Assembly: GCF_035830635.1 (NCBI RefSeq)
Contig: NZ_JAYMFI010000001.1
Span: 124,001-188,000 of the forward strand
Direction of reading: 5' to 3'
DNA length: 64,000 bases
Source: Adlercreutzia shanghongiae
GTDB taxonomy: Bacteria; Actinomycetota; Coriobacteriia; Coriobacteriales; Eggerthellaceae
This document shows positions 24,524 to 32,601 of the stretch, one piece after another (within the stretch, counting starts at the first letter, position 1; every line of letters starts with the position of its first letter). The notes below the pieces were generated by a model. It had not been told where the DNA came from, ran no database searches, and was given only the letters and a program-made list of their open reading frames with translations. The position numbers and the translations under genes were made by a program.

Positions 24524-25267
24524 ATGGAAAAGAAGCCGAAGAAAATGCGCCTGGACGACCTGCTGATCGAGCGGGGCGATTTCCCCACGCGCGATGCCGT
24601 GCTGCGCGCCGTCATGGCCCGCGAGGTGCGGGTAAACGATGTGTACGTAACGAGCGCCGCCGCTCAAGTGCCCCCCGACGCCGAAATCTTCCTGCGCGGG
24701 CGCAAGCAGTTCGTCTCGCGTGGAGGTCACAAACTGCAAGGGGCCCTGGATGTCTTCGGACAGAACGTCGCGGGCATGAACTGCCTGGACATCGGCTCAT
24801 CTACCGGCGGCTTCACCGACTGCCTGCTGCAAGCCGGCGCCGCCCGCGTAGCGGCGCTCGATGTGAACTACGGCCAGCTCGCTTGGAAGCTGCGGCAGGA
24901 TGGGCGCGTGGCCGTCTTCGAGCGCACCAATATCAAAAGCGCCGACCCGGCGGCCCTCGGCGCCCCCTTCGACCTCATCGTCATCGACGTGTCCTTCATC
25001 GGCCTGGCGGCGCTCGCCCCCCTCTTCCCCCGCTTCAGCCGTCCGGGCACTATTTTCATCGGCCTGGTGAAGCCTCAGTTCGAATCGGCCCACGACGAGA
25101 CCGACCACGGCGTCGTGCGCGATGCAGCCGTGCGGCTTCGCACCGTGGAAGAGGTGAAGGCCGCCCTCACCGCCGCGGGCTTCAAGGTTGCGGGCGTGAC
25201 AGAATCGCCCATCACCGGTCCCGAAGGCAACGTGGAGTACCTCGTGCGCGCCGTCATGGGCGGCTAA
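24524..25267 (+). CDS. tlyA: TlyA-family rRNA (cytidine-2'-O)-methyltransferase
   Basis: The 247-residue product has an N-terminal S4 RNA-binding domain (MRLDDLLIERGDFPTRDAV, then FVSRGGHKLQGAL) and an FtsJ-like SAM domain (CLDIGSSTGGFTDCLL, VIDVSFIGL, LVKPQFE). TlyA methylates 16S and/or 23S rRNA and sets capreomycin sensitivity in mycobacteria; some members have been described as haemolysins. No good Shine-Dalgarno is present, and the start is only 7 nt after the tatD stop, which suggests coupling. Confidence 0.9.
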   Translation: MEKKPKKMRLDDLLIERGDFPTRDAVLRAVMAREVRVNDVYVTSAAAQVPPDAEIFLRGRKQFVSRGGHKLQGALDVFGQNVAGMNCLDIGSSTGGFTDCLLQAGAARVAALDVNYGQLAWKLRQDGRVAVFERTNIKSADPAALGAPFDLIVIDVSFIGLAALAPLFPRFSRPGTIFIGLVKPQFESAHDETDHGVVRDAAVRLRTVEEVKAALTAAGFKVAGVTESPITGPEGNVEYLVRAVMGG

Positions 25268-25398
25268 GCACCAGCGCTCCGACCGCCGCCATAGCTTTGA
25301 CCTGGCAATTCCAACGGCGCGGCAACGTATCGCTCCCCCGATAAAAACGTCTCGAGCCACCCTGCGAACCTAGCGTCTCGCCGGGCGTACCCTCTCTT

Positions 25399-25444
25399 TG
25401 TCGGCAACTGTGCCGACAGTCAGCGCGCCTGGAACGTCAGGCGC
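25399..25444 (+). promoter_or_regulatory. Two adjacent leader hairpins before gadC
   Basis: TGTCGGCA-ACTG-TGCCGACA (25399-25418) and GCGCCTG-gaacgt-CAGGCGC (25425-25444) are perfect inverted repeats 6 nt apart, 23 nt before the gadC start. Neither has a T-run. They could be an operator pair or an RNA structure controlling gad expression. Confidence 0.5.
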
Positions 25445-25466
25445 AATATTGCGGAGAGGAGTGACT

Positions 25467-27032
25467 ATGAGCACATCCCAATCGACGCTCACCCCAAGCT
25501 CGCCATCGTCCGGCAGCCCGTCGAGCGCCTCCAAAACGGCATCGTCCGTGCGTACGCTCGGCTTCTTCGGCTTTTTCGCCATCACCGCATCCATGGTGAT
25601 GACCGTTTACGCCTATCCGAACTTCGCCTCCTCGGGCATGCACCTGATCTTCTTCCTGATCCTGGGCGGCGTTTTCTGGTTTTTGCCCGTTGCCCTGTGC
25701 GCGGCCGAGATGGCCACGGTCAAGGGTTGGGAAAACGGCGGAATCTTCGCCTGGGTCGGCAACACCCTGGGCAAGCGCTGGGGGTTTGCGGCCCTATTCT
25801 ACCAGTGGTTCCAAATTACCGTGGGATTTGTCACCATGGCCTTCTTCGTGCTGGCTGCCATATCCTACATGGTGGGATGGGACGCCCTCTACAATAATCC
25901 GCTCGTCATGTTCGTCGGCGTAGCCATTATTGTATGGGCGCTCACTCTGACCCAGCTCGGCGGCACGAAGCTGACGGCCCGCATCGCTAAGATCGGCTTT
26001 TTCGGCGGCGTGCTCGTACCTGCCGTGGTGCTGATGATCGGCCTGGTCGCCTACCTCGTTACCGGCGGCGTCTCGCAGCTCGCCCTGAACGCCGATGCCA
26101 TCGTGCCCGATTTCACCCAAACCGGCACGCTGGTCATCTTCGCCTCGTTCATCCTGGCCTTCGCCGGCGTCGAGGCCTCGGCCTCCCATGTCAACGAGCT
26201 TAAGAACCCCGGCAAGATCTACCCGCTCGTCATGATCGTGCTGTGCGTGCTCACGATTCTGCTCGACACCCTCGGCGGCATGGCCGTGGCCATGACCATC
26301 CCGCTCGAGCAGCTCGAGGGCAACATGAGCGATGGCGTCATCGCCTCGTTCGCCGCCATCTTCGACGCCCACTTCCACATGGGCTGGCTCGTGTATGTGG
26401 TGGCCTTCCTTCTGGCCGCCGGCGTGCTCGCCGAAATCTCCTCGTGGATCGTCGGCCCCTCCCGCGCCCTTCTGGCCACCGCTGACGAGGGCATTCTCCC
26501 GAAGTCGTTCGCCAAGACCAACAAGAACGGCGTCAGCGTGAAAACCGTCGTCATCCAGGGCATTATCGTTACCATCTGGGATGCCGTGCTGTGCGGCTCC
26601 ATGGCCCTGTCGGGCGGCTCCAGCTCGTCGGTGGCCTATCTGACCGCCGTGGGCCTGACCGTGGTCATCTACCTGGTCGGCTACGTGCTGTTCTTCCTCG
26701 GCTATTTCAAGCTGGTGCTGAAGGGCGCCGACAAGCCCCGCGTGTTCAACGTGTTCGGCGGCAAGGTGGGCAAGTGCATCGTCGCCGCGTGCGGCTTGGT
26801 GCTGTCCCTGTTCGCCCTGGTGGTTTCGTTCTTCCCCTCCAGCGAGCTGACGGCTGAGGCCAACGTGGTCTACGTGGTCACCCTGCTCATCTGCTGGGCC
26901 GTGTCGGTGGCTATCCCGTTCGTCATCTACGGGCTGCGCCACCACTGGGATGGCACCACGCACACCGCCCAGAAGCAGATGTCCGCCAAGACGCCGACCA
27001 GCGGCCCCAAGGCCCCGCATCCGGCAGGCTAG
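25467..27032 (+). CDS. gadC: Glutamate:GABA antiporter
   Basis: ATG 25467 has GGAGAGGAG upstream and gives 521 residues. The Ser-rich N-terminus is followed by about 12 transmembrane helices of the APC superfamily. FFAITASMVMTVYAYPNFASSG and ENGGIFAWVG match GadC-type exchangers, which swap extracellular glutamate for cytosolic GABA. The hydrophilic C-terminus (SAKTPTSGPKAPHPAG) could be the pH-sensitive plug. The adjacent gadB makes the assignment firm: together they form a glutamate-dependent acid-resistance system. Confidence 0.88.
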   Translation: MSTSQSTLTPSSPSSGSPSSASKTASSVRTLGFFGFFAITASMVMTVYAYPNFASSGMHLIFFLILGGVFWFLPVALCAAEMATVKGWENGGIFAWVGNTLGKRWGFAALFYQWFQITVGFVTMAFFVLAAISYMVGWDALYNNPLVMFVGVAIIVWALTLTQLGGTKLTARIAKIGFFGGVLVPAVVLMIGLVAYLVTGGVSQLALNADAIVPDFTQTGTLVIFASFILAFAGVEASASHVNELKNPGKIYPLVMIVLCVLTILLDTLGGMAVAMTIPLEQLEGNMSDGVIASFAAIFDAHFHMGWLVYVVAFLLAAGVLAEISSWIVGPSRALLATADEGILPKSFAKTNKNGVSVKTVVIQGIIVTIWDAVLCGSMALSGGSSSSVAYLTAVGLTVVIYLVGYVLFFLGYFKLVLKGADKPRVFNVFGGKVGKCIVAACGLVLSLFALVVSFFPSSELTAEANVVYVVTLLICWAVSVAIPFVIYGLRHHWDGTTHTAQKQMSAKTPTSGPKAPHPAG

Positions 27033-27046
27033 ACGCCAATCTCTTT

Positions 27047-27073
27047 GGGGCGCAGGCCCATACCTTGCGCCCC
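27047..27073 (+). promoter_or_regulatory. Hairpin in the gadC-gadB gap
   Basis: GGGGCGCA (27047-27054) pairs with TGCGCCCC (27066-27073). There is no T-run. It may set the ratio of gadC to gadB mRNA by stabilising the upstream 3' end. The remaining gap to gadB shows no clear promoter. Confidence 0.45.
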
Positions 27074-27226
27074 ACCCCCGGCGTCCCGCGCGACGCCGCC
27101 CCCTCTGCGATTCGCGAGCGCGTTTCAGCAATGCGTCCGCTGCGCATAACATCTATCCGCCCCGACTACCCTATTCCCTGGTGCCCCGTCGAAAACCCGG
27201 TACCGCACGCAGCAAAGGAGACTGCC

Positions 27227-28669
27227 ATGACCGACAAAGACGTAAAGCTCGTTTCCACCGAGGAGCTCGGCGAAATGGATTCCCAGACCGGGTATTTGAG
27301 CCCGATTTTCGGCTCCTATGCCTCCGACGCCGAGATGCCCACGACCAAGCTCAACCGCGAGCCCATCGAGCCCCGCATCGCCAGCGAGATCATTCGCGAG
27401 TACATCGGCACCGAGGGCAACGCCCATCAGAACCTGTGCACCTTCGTCCAAACCTACATGGAGCCCGAGGCCACCGAACTTATGACGGAGACCCTCGACA
27501 AGAACGCCATCGACAAGGACGAGTACCCGATGACAGCCGATCTGGAGAACCGCTGCGTGCGCATCATCCAGGATCTGTGGCACGCCGACCAGAACGAGCA
27601 GCCCATGGGCACCTCCACTGTGGGCTCCTCCGAGGCCTGCATGCTCGGCGGCCTGGCCGCCCTGTTCCGCTGGAAGGCCCTGGCGAAAGAGGCCGGCATC
27701 GACATCTACTCGTCGCATCGCCCCAACCTCGTAATTACCAGCGGCTATCAGGTCTGCTGGGAGAAGTTCTGCCGCTACTGGGACATCGAGATGCGCGAGG
27801 TGCCCATGGACGCCGACCATCTGTACATGACGCCTGAGGAGTGCATGAAGTACGTCGACGACCACACCATCGCCGTGGTCTGCATCTTGGGCATCACCTA
27901 CACCGGTCGCTACGACGACGTGAAGGGCATCGACGCCGCCCTGACCGAGTACAACAAGACCACCAACATGCCCGTGCGCATCCACGTGGACGCTGCCTCC
28001 GGCGGATTTGTGGCCCCCTTCATCGAGCCCGACCTCGAGTGGGACTTCCGCCTGCCCAACGTGTGGTCCATTTCCACCTCCGGCCATAAGTACGGCCTGG
28101 TGTATCCGGGCATCGGCTGGATCGAGTGGCGCTCCAAGGAGGCCCTGCCCGAGGACCTGATTTTCTGGGTGAGCTACCTGGGCGGCCAAGAGGCCACCAT
28201 GGCCATCAACTTCAGCCGCTCCGCCTCCCAGATCATCGGCCAGTACTACGTGTTCACGCGCAACGGCTTCGAGGGCTACAAGGAAATCCAGCAGCGCACC
28301 ATGGACGTGGCGCATCATCTGGTAGAAGGCATCAAGAAGATGGGCATCTTCATCATGTACGAAGAGGCCACCGAGATTCCGATCCTCTGCTGGAGCCTGG
28401 ACCCGGCCGCCGGCAAGAAGTGGACGCTCTACGACTTGGACGACCGTCTGCGCATGCACGGTTGGCAGATTCCGGCCTACCCGCTGCCGGCGAACATGGA
28501 GGACGTCATCTGCCAGCGTATCGTGACTCGCGCCGACCTGTCCATGACCATGGCCGACAAGTTCCTGAAGGACATGGCCGCCGAGATCAAGAACCTCGAC
28601 AACGCCACCGTCATCGGTGCTCAGGATACCAACATCGGGAAGAAGTCCTTCGATCATAGCGGACGCTAA
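27227..28669 (+). CDS. gadB: Glutamate decarboxylase
   Basis: Starting at ATG 27227 (AAAGGAG upstream) gives 480 residues, close to the 466 of E. coli GadB. The PLP site is plain: HVDAASGGFVAPF (Asp ligand) and STSGHKYGLVYPG, in which Lys forms the Schiff base. The family sequence SSEACMLGGLA is also present. It converts glutamate to GABA and CO2, consuming a proton, and pairs with GadC. A longer upstream frame overlapping the leader has no support. Confidence 0.96.
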   Translation: MTDKDVKLVSTEELGEMDSQTGYLSPIFGSYASDAEMPTTKLNREPIEPRIASEIIREYIGTEGNAHQNLCTFVQTYMEPEATELMTETLDKNAIDKDEYPMTADLENRCVRIIQDLWHADQNEQPMGTSTVGSSEACMLGGLAALFRWKALAKEAGIDIYSSHRPNLVITSGYQVCWEKFCRYWDIEMREVPMDADHLYMTPEECMKYVDDHTIAVVCILGITYTGRYDDVKGIDAALTEYNKTTNMPVRIHVDAASGGFVAPFIEPDLEWDFRLPNVWSISTSGHKYGLVYPGIGWIEWRSKEALPEDLIFWVSYLGGQEATMAINFSRSASQIIGQYYVFTRNGFEGYKEIQQRTMDVAHHLVEGIKKMGIFIMYEEATEIPILCWSLDPAAGKKWTLYDLDDRLRMHGWQIPAYPLPANMEDVICQRIVTRADLSMTMADKFLKDMAAEIKNLDNATVIGAQDTNIGKKSFDHSGR

Positions 28670-28707
28670 GCGCATCTAAGCGAGCGCAAGGCAAGCGCAA
28701 CTGAAAC

Positions 28708-28758
28708 GGGCGAGCCCCGCAGCCGGAATACCGGCTCGCGGGGCTCGCCCGATGTTTT
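28708..28758. terminator. Long hairpin terminator after gadB
   Basis: GGGCGAGCCCCGC-AGCCGG pairs with CCGGCT-C-GCGGGGCTCGCCC: about 19 bp with one bulged base and an AATA loop, followed on the plus strand by GATGTTTTGC. It lies between convergent gadB and asd and may serve both. Confidence 0.85.
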
Positions 28759-28794
28759 GCTCGCGAAAAGCCGCCTGCGGCCAAGCGGGGGCTC

Positions 28795-29844
28795 CTACGG
28801 CAACAGCAGCTGGGCGATCTGGACGGCGTTCAAGGCCGCGCCCTTGCGAATCTGGTCGGCCACATCCCAGAAGGCCAGGCCGTGCTCGACGGTCGGGTCC
28901 TTGCGCAAGCGTCCGATGAAGGTGCCGTCGGTGCCGGCGAGCAGGCCGGGCATGGGGTACACCTTGTTCTCGGGCTCGTCCATCATCTGGACGCCGGGGG
29001 CGGCCGCAAGAGCCGCGCGGGCCGCCTCGACCGTCACCTCGTCGGCGAACTCGACGTTGATGGACTCGCCGTGGCAACGCAGCACCGGCACGCGCACGCA
29101 GGTAGCGGCCACCTCGATGTTCTCGTCGCCCATGATCTTCTTGGTCTCAACGACCATCTTCCACTCTTCTTTGGTAGAGCCGTCGTCCAAAAAGACGTCG
29201 ATGTGCGGAATGGTGTTGAAGGCGATGCGATGGGCGAAGGCCTCAATGGTCAGCTCGTCATCGGGCGTGCCGTTCAGGTAATCGCGCGTCTGATCGAAGA
29301 GCTCGGCCATGGCCGGCGCGCCGGCACCAGAGGCGGCCTGGTAGGTGGACACCACCACGCGCTTGATGGGCGACAGGTCGTAAAGCGGCTTTAAGGCCAC
29401 CACCATCTGAATGGTGGAGCAGTTCGGGTTCGCGATGACGCCGGAGTGCCACGCCACATCCTGCGGGTTCACCTCGGGCACCACCAGCGGCACGTCCTCG
29501 TCCATGCGGAAGGCACTGGAGTTGTCGATCATCACCGCGCCAGCGGCAGTGACGGCCTCGCGCATCTGCTTGGACACGCCCGCGCCGGCCGAGAACAGGG
29601 CGATATCGACACCCTCGAAGGACTCGGGTGTCATCTCCCGCACCACAAGCTCACCTGCGGGTACCTGCCCGCAACCCTCGAAAGCCACCGTCTTGCCGGC
29701 AGAGCGGGCACTCGCCAGCGCGCGCACCTCACTGGCAGGGAAATCGACATCGTGCAGCACGCGCAGAAACTCCTGTCCCACCGCGCCCGTCGCTCCCGCC
29801 ACGGCCACCACCGGATGAGCCGGCATTTCCTTCGTCCAAGCCAT
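28795..29844 (-). CDS. asd: Aspartate-semialdehyde dehydrogenase
   Basis: ATG 29844, with AAAGGAC upstream, gives 349 residues. VAVAGATGAVGQEFL is the NADP-binding loop, NPNCSTIQMVVAL carries the catalytic Cys, and RVPVLRCHGESI holds the His. The enzyme reduces aspartyl phosphate to the semialdehyde, the branch point of lysine, threonine and methionine synthesis. lysC is immediately upstream on the same strand, and the gap between them is a long-arm hairpin element. Confidence 0.96.
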   Translation of the reverse strand: MAWTKEMPAHPVVAVAGATGAVGQEFLRVLHDVDFPASEVRALASARSAGKTVAFEGCGQVPAGELVVREMTPESFEGVDIALFSAGAGVSKQMREAVTAAGAVMIDNSSAFRMDEDVPLVVPEVNPQDVAWHSGVIANPNCSTIQMVVALKPLYDLSPIKRVVVSTYQAASGAGAPAMAELFDQTRDYLNGTPDDELTIEAFAHRIAFNTIPHIDVFLDDGSTKEEWKMVVETKKIMGDENIEVAATCVRVPVLRCHGESINVEFADEVTVEAARAALAAAPGVQMMDEPENKVYPMPGLLAGTDGTFIGRLRKDPTVEHGLAFWDVADQIRKGAALNAVQIAQLLLP

Positions 29845-29872
29845 CAAAAGTCCTTTCGCGTCGTCCCGGCAG

Positions 29873-30025
29873 CGCCGCGGCGGCCGGGAGGGGTATGCCG
29901 AGTTCTCTGAACACTTTCTTTTCGCGCCCGAAGGGCGCCCATACATGCATGAAGGAGCGAAGCGCCTGAGCCGAAGGCGAACAGCGGAGCGGGTACTCGG
30001 CATACCCCTCCCGGCCGCCGCGGCG
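29873..30025 (-). repeat. Long-arm hairpin element, copy 2 (lysC to asd gap)
   Basis: Perfect 31-bp complementary arms (29873-29903, 29995-30025) surround a core homologous to 13916-14074: CTCTGAACACT, the hairpin GCGCCC-GAA-GGGCGC (29924-29938), GAAGGAGCGAAGCGCCTGA and GCC-GAA-GGC. Beyond the arms, about 15 further bases on each side remain roughly complementary, reaching the lysC stop and the asd ribosome-binding site. Apart from CGGGAGGGG the arms differ from those of copy 1. Confidence 0.8.
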
Positions 30026-30042
30026 CGGACGAACGCGAAAGG

Positions 30043-31320
30043 CTAGCGCCCCTTCTTCATTTTGGCCGCAATTTCCTCGGCCGAGAGCTGGGTCTCCACG
30101 AACACGTCGTCGGAATCCAAACCGAAGGCCGTGTGCAAACACTGCACGGCCTGGGTGGCCTGGGCCGCGTCCACGATCATGGACAAGCGGATGGGGGACG
30201 TGGAGATAGCCATGATGTTGATGTTGTTGTCGCCCAAAGTTTGGAAGGTGCGCGAGGCCACGCCCGGAGAGGACTTCATGCCCGTGCCCACGAGCGACAC
30301 CTTGGCGATGTCCTCATCGACGATATACTCGCGGGCGCCGATCTCCGGCACGATGCGCTCCATGGTCTCCACCGCGCGCGGCAAATCGGCTCCCGGCGTG
30401 GTGAAGGAGATATCGGTGTAACCGGCCTCGGAGACGTTCTGGATGATCATGTCCAAATTCACGTTGGCGGCGGCCAAAGCGCCGAACACGCGGGCGGCCA
30501 CGCTCGGCGCATCGGGCACCTGGCGAATGGTCACCTTCACCTCCGACGTGTCACTGGCGATGCCGGTGATGACGGCTTCTTCCATAACGTACTCCTCCTT
30601 GACGTAGGTTCCCTCGGCCTCCGAGAACGCGGAGCGAGAATGAATGACCACTTTCCACTTGCGGGCGAACTCCACCGCGCGGCTCTGCAGCACCCCCGAG
30701 CCGGCGCTGGAAAGCTCCAGCATGTCGTCGTAACAGATGGAATCGAGCTTCTTGGCCCGCGGAGCGATGCGCGGGTCGGTGGTGTAGACGCCGTCGACAT
30801 CGGAGTAGATCTCGCAGACATCGGCGTTGATGCCCCAGGCGATGGCCACCGCCGTGGTGTCCGATCCGCCGCGGCCGAGCGTGGTGATATCCCCGTTGGC
30901 GTCGATGCCCTGAAAGCCGGCGACCACGGGAATGGCGCCGTCGTCCAGCGCGTCTAAGATGCGCTCGTTGTGCACCTTGACGATACGCGCCTTGTTGTGA
31001 GTGCCGTTGGTCTCGATGCCCGCCTGGCGGCCCGTGAAGCTGATGGACTTGTAGCCCAGAGCCTCGATGGCCATGGCCAAAAGGGTCATGGACACCTGCT
31101 CGCCGGTGGAGAGCAATCGGTCCAGCTCGCGGGCCGGGGGCGCGGCGGTCACCGCGGAGGCAAGCCCCATGAGCTCGTCGGTGGTCTTGCCCATGGCCGA
31201 AACCACTGCTACCACCTCGTCTCCACGCTGGCGCATGCCCACCAGGCGCTTGGCGACGTTCTTGATGCGCTCGGGAGAGGCCACCGAGGTGCCTCCGAAT
31301 TTCGCGACGATCAGAGCCAT
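30043..31320 (-). CDS. lysC: Aspartate kinase
   Basis: ATG 31320 (AAGGGGA 9 nt upstream) gives 425 residues. The N-terminal kinase domain begins MALIVAKFGGTSVASPERI, with GRGGSDTTAVAIA in the nucleotide site and DVDGVYTTDPRI. Two ACT domains follow (VTIRQVPDAPSVAARVF and KVSLVGTGMKSSPGVASRTF), which usually bind lysine and/or threonine as feedback inhibitors. It catalyses the first step of the aspartate family. Some actinobacterial lysC genes have an internal start for a separate regulatory beta subunit; I could not confirm one here. Confidence 0.96.
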   Translation of the reverse strand: MALIVAKFGGTSVASPERIKNVAKRLVGMRQRGDEVVAVVSAMGKTTDELMGLASAVTAAPPARELDRLLSTGEQVSMTLLAMAIEALGYKSISFTGRQAGIETNGTHNKARIVKVHNERILDALDDGAIPVVAGFQGIDANGDITTLGRGGSDTTAVAIAWGINADVCEIYSDVDGVYTTDPRIAPRAKKLDSICYDDMLELSSAGSGVLQSRAVEFARKWKVVIHSRSAFSEAEGTYVKEEYVMEEAVITGIASDTSEVKVTIRQVPDAPSVAARVFGALAAANVNLDMIIQNVSEAGYTDISFTTPGADLPRAVETMERIVPEIGAREYIVDEDIAKVSLVGTGMKSSPGVASRTFQTLGDNNINIMAISTSPIRLSMIVDAAQATQAVQCLHTAFGLDSDDVFVETQLSAEEIAAKMKKGR

Positions 31321-31374
31321 TGCGCTTGTTCCCCTTCGCTTCGAGAGAAAAGTTCCTTGAATGCAATGGGCAAC

Positions 31375-31383
31375 ACTATAGCA
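31375..31383 (-). promoter_or_regulatory. Extended -10 promoter of lysC
   Basis: The minus strand reads TGCTATAGT, an extended -10 box about 55 nt upstream of the lysC start. No good -35 is present, which is common for this promoter class. Confidence 0.5.
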
Positions 31384-31536
31384 AAATTGACCGCCCCGCG
31401 AGAAAGCCCGAGGCCCACAAAGTCGTTTCTGTGGCAGAAGCGCCCGCAGGAGGCAGGCGACAGGGCGGCAATCAGGCGGCTTGCGTGTGTCGGTTTTCCG
31501 ACGGACACCCCGCCAAAGCCGCTTACGCCCGGCCCA

Positions 31537-31565
31537 TTGTTTATGATGAGCCCAATGCCTATTAT
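31537..31565 (+). promoter_or_regulatory. Promoter of the phospholipase-like gene
   Basis: TTGTTT (31537-31542) and TATTAT (31560-31565), spaced 17 bp, lie 44 nt upstream of the GTG at 31609. Both hexamers match consensus at four or more positions. Confidence 0.55.
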
Positions 31566-31608
31566 GGTCGCTTCGCGTTTTTGGAAGAATTGCAGGAAGG
31601 GAGGAACC

Positions 31609-32598
31609 GTGCCGGCCATCATCACCCACGATTTGTTCGCTAAGGACATCTACGGCGACACCTTCACGTCCGTCGGCGGCTCCCGCGACGAGGCCGAAGC
31701 CTTCCTCTTGGGCAACCAAGGGCCCGACCCGCTGTTCTTCATCGCGCCCGACCCGCGCTACCGCCGCGTGGGGAAGCTGGCGAGCACGCTGCACCGCACG
31801 CGGCCGGCGGAGTTTCTCGTCGCCCTCAAGGGCGCCGTTCGAAAGCTGCCGGCCCGCGAACGTTCCATGGGCCGCGCCTACGTGATGGGCTATGTGTGCC
31901 ACTATCTGCTCGACCGCGCCGTTCACCCGCTCATCCTCAGTCAGGTTCACGCCCTGTGCGATGCCGGCGTGGAAGGGCTCGGCGCCGAGGACGCGTCCGA
32001 GGTGCACGCCGTGGTGGAAACCGAGCTCGACGAGCTGGTGCTTACCGCCAAGCGCGGCGAGACCGTGGCCACCTATCGCCCGGCGACGGCCATCCTCAAA
32101 GGGCGCGACGGCATGCTCGACGCCGTGGGGCGCCTGTACGCCGCGGCGGCCCGGGAGGCCTTCGACCTTGACGTGCCCCCCTCCCTGTTCAAGAGCGCCG
32201 TGCGCGCGAACCGCCTTGCCCAGCAGGCCCTCTACTCCCCAACCGGCGCCAAGCGCGCGGTGCTTTCCGCAGCTGAGCGCCTTGTGCGCCCCCATGCCAT
32301 GACCGACGCCATGAGCCATCGCGCCAGCGAGCGCACCTACTCGGCCTTCGCCAACGCCGAGCGCGCCCCTTGGCGCCATCCCGCCACCGATGCCGAAAGC
32401 CATGCGAGCTTCTGGGATCTGTACGACCAAGCGCGCGTGGCCGCCCTCGAGGCCCTCGCCGTCCTCGATGCCGACGACTTCGACCTGGATGCAGCCCACC
32501 GCCTCACCGTCGACATGAACTTCTACGGAGAGCCTGTGGTCGCCCTCGTCGTAAGCGTGGAAGACGCCGAGAGCGCCCCTGCGGCCGAGCGAGGATAG
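31609..32598 (+). CDS. Zinc-dependent phospholipase C family protein
   Basis: The GTG at 31609 follows GGAAGGGAGG; the product has 329 residues. PAIITHDLFAKDIYG (His and Asp near the N-terminus), LGNQGPDPLFFI and MGYVCHYLLDRAVHPL provide the spaced His/Asp residues of the zinc-dependent PLC-like family. Most such chromosomal homologues are uncharacterised and have no signal peptide, as here, so a secreted lecithinase role is unlikely. The TRIC-channel gene follows after 3 nt and is probably co-transcribed. Confidence 0.75.
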   Translation: MPAIITHDLFAKDIYGDTFTSVGGSRDEAEAFLLGNQGPDPLFFIAPDPRYRRVGKLASTLHRTRPAEFLVALKGAVRKLPARERSMGRAYVMGYVCHYLLDRAVHPLILSQVHALCDAGVEGLGAEDASEVHAVVETELDELVLTAKRGETVATYRPATAILKGRDGMLDAVGRLYAAAAREAFDLDVPPSLFKSAVRANRLAQQALYSPTGAKRAVLSAAERLVRPHAMTDAMSHRASERTYSAFANAERAPWRHPATDAESHASFWDLYDQARVAALEALAVLDADDFDLDAAHRLTVDMNFYGEPVVALVVSVEDAESAPAAERG

Positions 32599-32601
32599 AC
32601 C

